Source: Clostridium sp. (GTDB lineage Bacteria > Bacillota > Clostridia > Clostridiales > Clostridiaceae). From it: DNA of 64,000 nt. Numbering within the stretch: the first letter of the stretch is position 1; each line of letters begins with the position of its first letter. The stretch is taken from the NCBI RefSeq assembly GCF_030532265.1, contig NZ_JAUNLM010000007.1, positions 1-64,000 on the forward strand, written 5' to 3'. Under the pieces are notes generated by a model. That model was given only the letters and a program-made list of their open reading frames with translations, was not told the origin of the DNA and did not search any database. Position numbers and translations under genes: made by a program. Positions 26,693 through 34,927 of the stretch are shown here, in pieces.

Positions 26693-27979
26693 ATGATGAA
26701 TAAAAAAATATTTGAAGAATCAAAAATTTATATGCCAGGTGGTGTAAATAGTCCAGTTAGATCTTTTAAGGATATGGGAATAACTCCTCCAGTAATAAAA
26801 AGTGGAGAAGGAGTTATTATTAAAGATGAAGATGATAATGAGTATATAGATTTTGTTTTAGCATGGGGACCATTGATACTTGGACATTGTGATAAAGATG
26901 TTGTTAATGCAATAAATGATGAGTCAAAAAGAGCATTAGCTTTTGGAGCGCCAACTAAGCTTGAACTTGAAATGAGCAAATTTATGTGTGAAAATCTAGA
27001 TACAGTAGATATGATTAGAATGGTTAATTCAGGAACAGAAGCTACTATGAGTGCTATAAAACTTGCAAGAGGATACACTAAGAAAAATAAAATAGTGAAA
27101 TTTGCTGGATGTTATCATGGTCACTTTGATGGTTTCTTAGTTGAAGCAGGTTCAGGGGTTCTTACAGAAGGAATAGCAGGCTCATTAGGTATACCAGAAG
27201 GTAGTATAAAAAATACATTAATAGGCATATATAATGATGAAAATAGTATGGAAGAATTATTTTCAAAATATGGTGATGATATTGCTTGTGTAATTATAGA
27301 GCCAGTTGCAGGTAATATGGGAGTTATAAAAGCTAAAGATAGTTTTATAAAAACATTGAGAAGACTGTGTGATGAATATGGAGCACTTTTAATATTTGAT
27401 GAAGTAATGAGCGGATTCAGAGCTGCATTTAAAGGAGCACAAAGTCTTTTTGAGGATAAGCCAGATTTAGTAACTTATGCTAAAATAATGGGCGGTGGTC
27501 TTCCATCAGGAGCTTATGGTGGAAAGAAAGAAATAATGGAAAATCTTTCACCTCTTGGGGGAGTATATCAAGCAGGAACTATGTCAGGTAATCCTATTGT
27601 TATGGCAGCAGGTCTTGCGACTTTAACTAAACTTAAAAATAATTTAAATTGGTATGATCATATAGAAAAATTAGGACAAAAGTTTGAAAATGGTATAAAA
27701 GAAATTTCAAATAAGTATGGAATTGGAACTGTTGTAAATAGAGTTGGTGGAATGATGACAGTATTCTTTACTGATGCAGAAAAAGTTGAATACTATGAAG
27801 ATGTTAAGAAGTGTGATGGAGATAGATTTAAAAGATACTTCCTTCATATGATAAATGATGGATTTAATATACCACCTTCACAATTTGAAGCATTATTTTT
27901 ATCAGTAAAACATGAAGAAGAACATATAGATAAATTTTTAGCTAGTTTTGAAGAATTTGCAAAAAGTGAAGTGAAGTAA
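26693..27979 (+). CDS. hemL: Glutamate-1-semialdehyde 2,1-aminomutase
   Basis: A PLP enzyme of 428 aa that makes aminolevulinate from the HemA product. The N-terminal [26 protein letters not shown], the DEV motif and the PLP lysine in [15 protein letters not shown] are intact. AAGGAG at 26678-26683 favours ATG 26693, although a second ATG follows directly at 26696. Gene order places it fifth after HemA although it acts second. Confidence 0.96.
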   Translation: MMNKKIFEESKIYMPGGVNSPVRSFKDMGITPPVIKSGEGVIIKDEDDNEYIDFVLAWGPLILGHCDKDVVNAINDESKRALAFGAPTKLELEMSKFMCENLDTVDMIRMVNSGTEATMSAIKLARGYTKKNKIVKFAGCYHGHFDGFLVEAGSGVLTEGIAGSLGIPEGSIKNTLIGIYNDENSMEELFSKYGDDIACVIIEPVAGNMGVIKAKDSFIKTLRRLCDEYGALLIFDEVMSGFRAAFKGAQSLFEDKPDLVTYAKIMGGGLPSGAYGGKKEIMENLSPLGGVYQAGTMSGNPIVMAAGLATLTKLKNNLNWYDHIEKLGQKFENGIKEISNKYGIGTVVNRVGGMMTVFFTDAEKVEYYEDVKKCDGDRFKRYFLHMINDGFNIPPSQFEALFLSVKHEEEHIDKFLASFEEFAKSEVK

Positions 27980-27980
27980 G

Positions 27981-28736
27981 TTGAATATTAAAAAAGCTGT
28001 TGTTATTGTAGCTTTTGGAACAGCAAAAGATGAAGGGTTTAATAAGTACTTATTGCCATTTTTAAAAGATGTAAAAGATAAGTATGGAAAAGAATATGAT
28101 TATTTCTTTTCTTTAACCAGTGAAAAAATGCTTAGTAAGTTATCTTTAGATATAAAGGGTTATAAACAAACTTTAGAAGAACTTAAAAATAATAATTATA
28201 AAATAGTTTATGTAGAAGCTCTGTATTTATCTAGAGGAAAAGAGTACTTAAAGGTATTAGAAGCTACAGAAGAATATAAAAAGTACTTTGAGAAAATTAA
28301 AGTTACAAAACCTTTAATGGAAGAGAGAGAAGACTTAATAGATTTTTACATAAATAAATATAAAAATATATTATTTATTTGTCATGGAATATTAGGAAGT
28401 AAAGATAACTTTGAAGAAAAATATATAAATAAAGCTATAGAAATTAATAAAAAGCTAGATAAAAGCTACATAGCTTTAATTAATAATAAAGAGGCTTATA
28501 AATATTTGTTAGAAGATATAAAGAAAGATAATATAAAAGAGATAGCTATAGTTCCTATTCTTATAACAAAGGGATATCACTTTAATATAGATATTATATC
28601 TGACAAAGATGATAGTATATTAAGTAAGCTTAAATCTATGAATATAAAAGTAGAAATAATAGATAAAGTATTATCACAAAATAAATTATTTAGAAATATA
28701 GTTTTAGATATATTTGATAATATGATTATAGAGTAA
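27981..28736 (+). CDS. CbiK-like sirohydrochlorin chelatase
   Basis: A 251-aa protein of the CbiK group (anaerobic sirohydrochlorin chelatase, inserting cobalt or iron). It starts with VVIVAFGTAKDEGF and has the two metal-site histidines at His135 (ICHG) and His200 (TKGYHFNID), matching the pair of Salmonella CbiK. In this operon without cobalamin genes, and beside asrABC, iron insertion giving siroheme is the likely role. The start is TTG, 1 nt after hemL, with no strong ribosome site, so it is probably translated by coupling. The sequence is more divergent than the other operon members. Confidence 0.8.
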   Translation: MNIKKAVVIVAFGTAKDEGFNKYLLPFLKDVKDKYGKEYDYFFSLTSEKMLSKLSLDIKGYKQTLEELKNNNYKIVYVEALYLSRGKEYLKVLEATEEYKKYFEKIKVTKPLMEEREDLIDFYINKYKNILFICHGILGSKDNFEEKYINKAIEINKKLDKSYIALINNKEAYKYLLEDIKKDNIKEIAIVPILITKGYHFNIDIISDKDDSILSKLKSMNIKVEIIDKVLSQNKLFRNIVLDIFDNMIIE

Positions 28737-28737
28737 A

Positions 28738-28774
28738 AATAAAGAGGTAATTTTTAATTACCTCTTTATTTTTT
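28738..28774. terminator. Bidirectional terminator after the siroheme operon
   Basis: A 14-bp perfect stem (28738-28751, 28757-28770) with a 5-nt loop. It ends both the siroheme operon and the small minus-strand gene that converges on it. Confidence 0.9.
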
Positions 28775-28922
28775 AAATATCATCTACATCGGTTTCTTCA
28801 CCATATCTAACAGTTCCCTTAGCTGAAAAACTATCTTTAGGACTTCTGTTTATAAATGTTCCATCATTAGGTTCAGGTGAATTAATATTTACTTTTTTTA
28901 TTTTCTTATTTTTTTTATTCAT
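28773..28922 (-). CDS. Small 49-aa unknown protein
   Basis: A 49-codon open frame on the minus strand, starting with a lysine-rich stretch (MNKKNKKIKKVNINSPEPN) and then a neutral-to-acidic part ending ETDVDDI. It has no membrane segment or cysteine. AAGGAGG at 28937-28943 lies 14 nt upstream of its ATG, longer than optimal but a full-strength match, and the bidirectional terminator sits just after its stop. These signs support a real gene, with function unknown. It fills most of the 360-base gap between cbiK and the next gene; the rest, 28944-29085, is AT-rich promoter sequence. Confidence 0.6.
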   Translation of the reverse strand: MNKKNKKIKKVNINSPEPNDGTFINRSPKDSFSAKGTVRYGEETDVDDI

Positions 28923-29097
28923 ATTTTAATAAAAACCTCCTTACAATAATCATTAGTTTATGTATATATATAATCATTATTCATAAAAAGTAAAAATAAA
29001 ATTCATTAAATATCTAAAAAATTTACAAAATAGTTTAAAATATTTTATTTTATGATAAAATATATATAAAACTAAATTGTTTATTAGGGGGAGTAGA

Positions 29098-29604
29098 ATG
29101 CAAGAAGAATTAATAAAATCATTAAGTACAATATTTATTGTGATGACTATCTTTTCACTTATAAACTATATTATTGTTTCGCTAGCTCTTTATAAAATAG
29201 CTAAGAAGGAAAAATTAAATAAGCCTTGGCTTGCATGGATACCAGTTGGTAATGCATACATATTAATTAGCTTAGGAAAAGGTAATATTGGTTTTGTATT
29301 TACTTTGGTAGTTGCAATGTTTAGTACAGGCTTAATTGGTGATATTGCAATGGCTATATATACTGTATATTCAGTTTACATGTATTTTGTAATATGTAAA
29401 AAATATAATGTTAGTATAATTCCTATTGCTATCGGAGTAGCATCATTAATAGTTAGTATGATTCCTTTTTTATCAATTTTAGTAATACCAATGTATTTAA
29501 TAAACCTTTATGGACAATTCAAGTTATTAAAAGCAGCAGACAAAGAAATAATTGAAAATAATAAAAATATTAAAACAAAAATATCTTTAAGTAATGGAAG
29601 ATAA
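29098..29604 (+). CDS. Unknown 168-aa integral membrane protein
   Basis: A small membrane protein with four or five hydrophobic segments. The motif KPWLAWIPVGNAYILISLGKG after the first segment is shared with a broad set of uncharacterised Firmicutes membrane proteins, but I cannot name a family. The C-terminal 25 residues are charged and cytoplasmic. I chose ATG 29098, 4 nt after AGGGGGAG; the TTG upstream at 29077 precedes the ribosome site. Monocistronic. Confidence 0.75.
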   Translation: MQEELIKSLSTIFIVMTIFSLINYIIVSLALYKIAKKEKLNKPWLAWIPVGNAYILISLGKGNIGFVFTLVVAMFSTGLIGDIAMAIYTVYSVYMYFVICKKYNVSIIPIAIGVASLIVSMIPFLSILVIPMYLINLYGQFKLLKAADKEIIENNKNIKTKISLSNGR

Positions 29605-29610
29605 AATATT

Positions 29611-29642
29611 TAGGATACCACTTTTTTGGTATCCTATTTTGA
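29611..29642 (+). terminator. Rho-independent terminator
   Basis: A 10-bp stem (29611-29620, 29627-29636), 6-nt loop, TTTTGAT. Confidence 0.8.
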
Positions 29643-29692
29643 TATATAATATGATTTAAGGGGACATAAATTTTTTTAAGGAGCTGAAATTT

Positions 29693-30259
29693 ATGAGTGA
29701 TGATAGAATAATTGATTTTAATGAATTAAAAAATAGAGTTAATGAGAAAGATATAGATAAATTTGAAAATTATATTTATGATTTATATTATAAAACACAA
29801 ACTGGTGAAATGAATTTAAGTGATTTTTCAACTAATATTGCAGACTACATGGCAAAAAATAATATATCTCAAAAGAAACTTTTTGAAATACAAAAAAAGG
29901 TTATGGAAAGATATGGTTTTGATCCTTCTAGTATGGAGGAGAATCTTAAGAGTATGGGGTTAGATTTGAGTTTAGAAGATATTCAACCGGATTATGAGAA
30001 AATGAGAAAAAAGATGTCTTTTAAAGAAAAGTATAATAAAAAAATAGAATCAAAAACAATTGATACATATTGTATAAGAAATCAAATAAATGATGTAAAA
30101 ATAAACTTAGATAAAGAATATGTAACATTAATAAGTGAAAGAACTATTGATTTAAATGATACTGAATTAAATGAGTTTTTATGTTCATATAAAAAGATGG
30201 TTGATGGAAATACATTGAAAGTTACAATATGTCAAAATAGTAATATATATGAATATTAA
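29693..30259 (+). CDS. Unknown 188-aa protein (DUF3867-like)
   Basis: A soluble, acidic protein starting DDRIIDFNELKNRV, which I associate from memory with the clostridial family DUF3867; no function is known. The first 90 residues look helical and the last 70 may form beta strands. AAGGAG precedes the ATG. It stands alone between two terminators. Confidence 0.7.
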   Translation: MSDDRIIDFNELKNRVNEKDIDKFENYIYDLYYKTQTGEMNLSDFSTNIADYMAKNNISQKKLFEIQKKVMERYGFDPSSMEENLKSMGLDLSLEDIQPDYEKMRKKMSFKEKYNKKIESKTIDTYCIRNQINDVKINLDKEYVTLISERTIDLNDTELNEFLCSYKKMVDGNTLKVTICQNSNIYEY

Positions 30260-30302
30260 AATTAAAAGTCAGATTATTTTCTGGCTTTTAATTTTATTTT
30301 TT
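30258..30302 (+). terminator. Rho-independent terminator
   Basis: A 15-bp stem with one G-T pair (30258-30272, 30281-30295), followed by T-rich sequence. Confidence 0.88.
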
Positions 30303-30343
30303 TTTAAAAGATGATATAATATCATGATGAATGAGGTGATAAA

Positions 30344-31210
30344 ATGAGCGATATAGCAGGACAAGGATGTCCAAGATTAATTCCAGAAGAAGAAAAAAAG
30401 CCTTTAAAAGAAATAGAAAGAAGTATTGTAAAAAGATACAGAAAAAATATTTGGTCTAAATTTATTAAGGCTATTAAGCAATATAATTTAGTTGAAGAAG
30501 GAGATAAAATTGCTGTTGCAATTTCTGGTGGAAAAGATTCACTTTTAATGGCAAAGCTTTTCCAAGAACTTAAAAGGCATGGTCAAATAAATTTTGATTT
30601 AGAATTTATTGCTATGGATCCAGGATATCATAAGCAAATAAAAGAATTATTAATAGATAATTTAAATTACTTAAATATACCTGCACATATTTATGAATCA
30701 GGAATATTTAATGTTATAGATGAAAAGGCTAGTGATTATCCATGTTATCTTTGTGCAAGAATGAGAAGAGGATCATTATATGCAAAAGCACAGGAGCTTG
30801 GATGTAATAAGTTAGCTCTTGGACATCATTATAATGATGTTATAGAAACAACACTTTTAAATATTTTATATGCAGGCAATTTTAAAACTATGCTTCCTAA
30901 ACTTAAATCACAAAATTTTGAAGGTTTAGAACTTATAAGACCAATGTATCTTATAGAAGAAGATTACATAAAAAGATTTATAAACTATAGTGGTATATGG
31001 CCACTTAATTGTGCATGTATGGTTGCAGCTAAAAAAGTTGGAAATAAGAGATTTGAAATAAAAGAATTAATAAAGAACTTAAAAGAAAATTTTGATGGTG
31101 TTGATAAATCAATATTTAAAGCTGCAGAGAATGTTTCTATGGATTCTATTTTAGGATGGGAAAAGGATGGAGTAAAACATTCTTACTTAGATTTTTATGA
31201 TGAAGAGTAG
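30344..31210 (+). CDS. TtcA-like PP-loop tRNA sulfurtransferase
   Basis: A 288-aa ATP pyrophosphatase-type enzyme. The PP-loop SGGKDSL lies near residue 65, CYLC near residue 132 and a further CAC near residue 222, the Fe-S-ligand pattern of the TtcA/TuaA group that adds sulfur to tRNA nucleosides, 2-thiocytidine in the case of TtcA. The tRNA position cannot be fixed from sequence, and clostridial members often remain unassigned. GAGGTGAT sets the ATG at 30344. Confidence 0.82.
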   Translation: MSDIAGQGCPRLIPEEEKKPLKEIERSIVKRYRKNIWSKFIKAIKQYNLVEEGDKIAVAISGGKDSLLMAKLFQELKRHGQINFDLEFIAMDPGYHKQIKELLIDNLNYLNIPAHIYESGIFNVIDEKASDYPCYLCARMRRGSLYAKAQELGCNKLALGHHYNDVIETTLLNILYAGNFKTMLPKLKSQNFEGLELIRPMYLIEEDYIKRFINYSGIWPLNCACMVAAKKVGNKRFEIKELIKNLKENFDGVDKSIFKAAENVSMDSILGWEKDGVKHSYLDFYDEE

Positions 31211-31221
31211 TTATAAATTAT

Positions 31222-31256
31222 TAAAAGGTGATTTTAAAAATCATCTTTTTTTATTT
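31222..31256 (+). terminator. Rho-independent terminator
   Basis: A stem of about 10 bp with one G-T pair (31224-31233, 31239-31248), then TTTTTTATTTTATT. Confidence 0.75.
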
Positions 31257-31528
31257 TATTAAATTTATCTCTATAGAATTTAATTATATTTAATGATTTA
31301 AATTTTATATATAATTTATTTACAGTAGTTTATTTAATTGGTATTTATATAAATTATTAAAAAGTAGAAATTTTTATATAATATAGTTTATATTTATTTA
31401 ATATTCAAATAAATTATACTTTATTTTGATTAAATAGTATTTAAATATTATAATTAAATAGAAAAAAATAAAAATTTGATATATTATTAATAGTATAGAA
31501 AATAAAAAGTAGTTAAGGAGAATTTATA
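31257..31528. other. AT-rich intergenic stretch, no gene seen
   Basis: The 318-base gap before the C_GCAxxG_C_C gene is about nine-tenths A+T. Apart from the terminator at its left end and AAGGAG before the next gene, I see no open frame with a ribosome site, no strong hairpin and no repeat worth naming. Confidence 0.5.
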
Positions 31529-31891
31529 ATGATAAAACCATCAGAATATCATAGTCAAGGTTATAATTGTGCAGAATCTATAATAAAGTCATATAACGAG
31601 GAATATAATACTGATATTCCAGTAGCATTAGGAAGTGGAATGGGTACAGGAGTAGCTGTTGGAAGTCTTTGTGGAGCGGTTAATGCTGCAGTATTAATAA
31701 TTGGATACTTAAAGGGAAGGGAAAATAGATTAGATAAAAATGAAGCAAGAATGTATTCAAAAGAACTTATGAATAGAATTAGAGAAAAGTATAATTCAGA
31801 AATATGTTTAGACTTAAAGAAAAGTAAAGTAGGGTGTGGAGAAATAATAAATTTTTCATATGATGCACTTAAGGATATATTAAGCAAATAA
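31529..31891 (+). CDS. C_GCAxxG_C_C family protein (redox/metal type)
   Basis: A 120-aa protein of the family named after its cysteine pattern. Here YNCAES at residue 13, SLCGAVNAA at residue 49, and two C-terminal cysteines (SEICLDL and GCGE) form the pattern. Such proteins are common in anaerobes and are thought to handle a metal or redox cofactor, but no activity is established. Monocistronic, with AAGGAG before the ATG. Confidence 0.85.
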   Translation: MIKPSEYHSQGYNCAESIIKSYNEEYNTDIPVALGSGMGTGVAVGSLCGAVNAAVLIIGYLKGRENRLDKNEARMYSKELMNRIREKYNSEICLDLKKSKVGCGEIINFSYDALKDILSK

Positions 31892-31892
31892 A

Positions 31893-31946
31893 TGAAACAC
31901 TTTAAATATTTAATCTTAGTTAAATATTTAAAGTGTTTCAATTTTA
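31893..31946 (+). terminator. Terminator with unusually long 21-bp perfect stem
   Basis: 31893-31913 pairs perfectly with 31920-31940 around a 6-nt loop, then ATTTTAT. The stem is about twice the usual length in this window. Confidence 0.85.
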
Positions 31947-32021
31947 TATTATAAAAATTTATTTGAATACTGTGATAAAAATTAATTATTTTTTTATAGT
32001 ATTTTGAATGAATAGTTAATC

Positions 32022-32050
32022 TTGACATTTATATATTTCAAAAGTATTTT
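32022..32050 (+). promoter_or_regulatory. Candidate promoter of the MATE exporter gene
   Basis: A consensus TTGACA (32022-32027) with a 17-nt spacer and TATTTT (32045-32050). The leader would be about 75 nt. Confidence 0.5.
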
Positions 32051-32130
32051 ATATATATAGATGTTTATATAAGCTTATTAAATGGCTTAAAGATATTTAG
32101 TAAATTTACTTAATAACGAGGTATCTATTT

Positions 32131-33462
32131 ATGAAAAAATTAGATCCAATAAATGATAATATAATTAGTTTAGTTTTAAAGTTTATGTTACCAAGTATAA
32201 TAGGGATGATTGGATTATCTTTATGTATATTTTTGGACACTATGTTTATTGGTAGAGGAATTGGAAATAATGGTTTAGCAGCTCTTAATATTTCATTACC
32301 AGTGTATAGTACATTTACTGCAACAGGTTTAATATTTGGAGTTGGTGGAGCTACGTTACTTTCTATAAATATTGGAAGAAAAAAGTATAATGTGTTAAAT
32401 GAAATATTTACAACATCAATAGTTATAGCTTTTGGTATAGGAATAATATTTTCTATTGTAGGAAGTTTGAATTTAAAAAAAATAGCCATACTTTTAGGAG
32501 CATCTAATGAGCTTTTACCATTAGTAATGGATTATTTGAAAATTATTTTATTTGCAAGCTTTATGTACATATTATCTAATTGTTTAAATGTATTTGTAAG
32601 AAATGATCATGACCCTAAAGTTTCTATGTGGGCAATAATAGTAACAAATATTATAAATATAATTTTAGATTATATATTTATATTTCCATTAAATATGGGG
32701 ATGAAAGGGGCGGCACTAGCAACAACTATAGGTCAATGTTTTGGAGTAATGGTTTTACTTACTCATTTTTTCAAAAAATCATGTAGAATAAAACTTAATA
32801 TAAAACGATTTTCTTATAAATATATAAAAAGAATAATTACAAATGGATTTGCAAGTTTTATTTTAGAAATATCAGGTGGCATAGTAATACTTATGTTTAA
32901 CATGACATTATTAAGGATAGGTGGAGATATAGCTGTATCAGCTTATAGTATAATAGCAAATGTTGCATTAATATTTATTGCAATATTTAGTGGAATATCT
33001 CAAGGAATACAACCACTTTTAGGAACAAATTATGGGGCCAATAAATTTGATAGAGTCATTTCTATATATAAAATTGGAACTAAGATTTCTTTTATTTTAG
33101 GTACAATATTTTTCTTTATAGGAATATTAGAACCACAAATTTTAGTAAGTATATTTTCAAGTAGTAAAGATGAATTAATGGAAGTTGCAAAAATAGGTAT
33201 TATGATTTATTTTGTTGCATTTATACCAGCAGGTGTAAACATTGTAAATATTGGGTTTTTACAAGCAATTGAAAGATCAAAGTTTTCAATTTTTTTATCT
33301 TTAATGAGAGGATTAGTATTGATATTTATAATACTTAATATATTTTCAAAATTACTTGGATTATATGGAGTTTGGATGACTATACCAGTAGTTGAATTTT
33401 CAGTTCTTATAATATCAACTTTATTGGTAAGTAGTGTAAAAAATAAAATTAATATATATTAA
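32131..33462 (+). CDS. MATE-family multidrug/organic cation exporter
   Basis: A 443-aa membrane protein with twelve predicted segments in two six-helix halves, an antiporter that exports drugs or metabolites in exchange for sodium or protons. The start region PINDNIISLVLKFMLPSIIGMIG and SLCIFLDTMFIGRGIG fit the DinF/NorM superfamily. Substrate unknown. The ribosome site (GAGGT) is moderate. The ChbG gene follows after 22 nt. Confidence 0.9.
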   Translation: MKKLDPINDNIISLVLKFMLPSIIGMIGLSLCIFLDTMFIGRGIGNNGLAALNISLPVYSTFTATGLIFGVGGATLLSINIGRKKYNVLNEIFTTSIVIAFGIGIIFSIVGSLNLKKIAILLGASNELLPLVMDYLKIILFASFMYILSNCLNVFVRNDHDPKVSMWAIIVTNIINIILDYIFIFPLNMGMKGAALATTIGQCFGVMVLLTHFFKKSCRIKLNIKRFSYKYIKRIITNGFASFILEISGGIVILMFNMTLLRIGGDIAVSAYSIIANVALIFIAIFSGISQGIQPLLGTNYGANKFDRVISIYKIGTKISFILGTIFFFIGILEPQILVSIFSSSKDELMEVAKIGIMIYFVAFIPAGVNIVNIGFLQAIERSKFSIFLSLMRGLVLIFIILNIFSKLLGLYGVWMTIPVVEFSVLIISTLLVSSVKNKINIY

Positions 33463-33484
33463 TAACAAAAGGGGATGTGGGAAG

Positions 33485-34240
33485 ATGAACTTATTAATTA
33501 ATGGTGATGATTTTGGATTATCAAAAGGTGTATCAGAAGGAATAATAAAATGTTTAAAAGAAGGTATAATGGGTGATACAAGTGCTATGGCAAATATGCC
33601 ATTTTTTGAAGAAGCTATAAAACTTGCTTTTGATTCTGGAATAAATGAAATGGGAATTCACTTAAATTTTACATGTGGAAGACCTGTAAGTGAATTTTCA
33701 GAAGTAAAAAGTATATGTGATGAAAATGGCAATTTCTATAGAAAGCCTAATCTTATACCTAAAGATGTAAGTATTATAGAGGCTGAAAAAGAGATTAGAG
33801 CACAAATAGAAAAGTTTAAAAGGACTGGAATGAAAATAAATCATATAGATAGTCACCATCACTTTTACGCATTTAATAAAGATATATTAAATTTAGTAGT
33901 AAATATAGCTGATGAATTAGGAGTTCCTATGAGATGTCCATTTAATGAAGATAAATATATTTTAGAAAAAAAAGGAGTAGTTTGTCCGGATTATTTTGAT
34001 AATTCATTTTATTTAAATAATATATCTTTAGATTATTTAAAAGAAAGATTGGATTATTTAAAAGATAAATATAATACAATAGAATTTATGGCTCATCCAT
34101 CCAATAATGGACAAGAGCTTAAAAATATATCATCATATAATACGATAAGAGAAAAAGAATTAGAAATACTTACATCAGATGAAATGAAAGAATATTTATT
34201 AAAAAATAATATAAAAGTTATAAGTTTTTCTGATTTATAA
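33485..34240 (+). CDS. ChbG/HpnK-family carbohydrate deacetylase (YdjC)
   Basis: A 251-aa metal-dependent deacetylase. Catalytic NGDDFG is at the N-terminus, metal ligands lie in GIHLN and DSHHHF, and MAHPS occurs near the end. Relatives remove acetyl groups from chito-oligosaccharides or related sugars. Its place after a MATE exporter and before a DUF4250 gene suggests an operon but gives no substrate. Confidence 0.88.
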   Translation: MNLLINGDDFGLSKGVSEGIIKCLKEGIMGDTSAMANMPFFEEAIKLAFDSGINEMGIHLNFTCGRPVSEFSEVKSICDENGNFYRKPNLIPKDVSIIEAEKEIRAQIEKFKRTGMKINHIDSHHHFYAFNKDILNLVVNIADELGVPMRCPFNEDKYILEKKGVVCPDYFDNSFYLNNISLDYLKERLDYLKDKYNTIEFMAHPSNNGQELKNISSYNTIREKELEILTSDEMKEYLLKNNIKVISFSDL

Positions 34241-34261
34241 TAATATATAGGAAGTGAAGTT

Positions 34262-34450
34262 ATGACAACAGAAGAAATAAAAGAAATGGATTCAAATATA
34301 CTTTTAAGTATAATAAATCTTAAGTTAAGAGATTATTATTCAAATTTAGATAATTTATGTTATGATATGGATATTGATAAAGATGTATTAATAAATAAGC
34401 TAAAAGAGGCGAATTATTTATACGATAAGGAATTAAATCAATTCAAATAA
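34262..34450 (+). CDS. DUF4250 small protein
   Basis: A 62-aa acidic helical protein. The core NILLSIINLKLRDYYSNLD followed by a DIDKD stretch matches what I recall of DUF4250, a family of short Firmicutes proteins with no known role. It lies 21 nt after the ChbG-like gene with AGGAAGTGA before the ATG, and ends at a strong terminator, so it closes the MATE-chbG operon. Confidence 0.8.
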   Translation: MTTEEIKEMDSNILLSIINLKLRDYYSNLDNLCYDMDIDKDVLINKLKEANYLYDKELNQFK

Positions 34451-34453
34451 CTT

Positions 34454-34490
34454 AAATAAAAAGTATCTTAAAATAAGATACTTTTTATTT
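34454..34490 (+). terminator. Rho-independent terminator
   Basis: A perfect 17-bp stem (34454-34470, 34474-34490) with a three-base loop. Confidence 0.9.
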
Positions 34491-34519
34491 TGAATTATTT
34501 GTAGAATAAATGGTATAAT
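34490..34519 (+). promoter_or_regulatory. Promoter of the 40-aa membrane peptide gene
   Basis: TTGAAT (34490-34495), 18-nt spacer, extended -10 TGG-TATAAT with the hexamer at 34514-34519. It starts directly at the end of the preceding terminator. Confidence 0.6.
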
Positions 34520-34571
34520 ATAGGTTATAATATATGAATAAATGCTTGAATTTGAAAGGATGGTTTTAAAT

Positions 34572-34694
34572 ATGAACATCAAAAAAACAGGTAAATTAAC
34601 AGTTTTACTAGCAGCAACAACTGCTCTTGTAGCATCATTAGTTAATGACAAAAAAAGAAAAGATCAAGCTTTAAAAAAGGATGAAAATGAATAA
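34572..34694 (+). CDS. Small 40-aa single-span membrane peptide
   Basis: A 40-codon frame with a short basic N-terminus, one hydrophobic stretch (about residues 9-24, LTVLLAATTALVASLV) and a highly charged tail DKKRKDQALKKDENE. It has its own promoter, AAAGGATGG at 34555-34563 as ribosome site, and no coding overlap with anything. The function is unknown; the shape resembles membrane-anchored regulatory peptides, or a short phage-holin-like or toxin peptide, none of which is supported by context. The gap 34695-34883 is AT-rich. Confidence 0.6.
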   Translation: MNIKKTGKLTVLLAATTALVASLVNDKKRKDQALKKDENE

Positions 34695-34883
34695 TTAAGT
34701 TTGAGTAAAAAATAATATAATATTATTTTTATCTATTGAAAGATTTATTATAAAATAAGTATTAAAAGTTATCTAGTTTTATATATTTAACTTGACAATT
34801 TTAAAATTTAATTAAATTAGAATTTCTATTAATTATAGAATTCATTGAAATTTTTTATTAAAGTATTTATTAAAAAGTTTTAT

Positions 34884-34927
34884 TATATGAAATAAAGCAG
34901 CTTTTAAAGGCTGCTTTATTTCATATA
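34884..34927. terminator. Terminator of the polysaccharide deacetylase gene
   Basis: A perfect 18-bp stem (34884-34901, 34910-34927) overlaps the last codons and stop of the minus-strand gene. Confidence 0.8.

Noticed and set aside
26728..27078. Long open frame antisense to hemL
   Set aside because: No ribosome site, and hydrophobic low-complexity translation typical of the opposite strand of a conserved gene; the same holds for frames antisense to asrC, hydG and others.
34792..34927. TTGACA in an otherwise empty gap ending at a hairpin, as a possible small RNA
   Set aside because: No acceptable -10 box at 16-18 nt, and the hairpin serves the opposite strand and lacks a T-tract in this direction.
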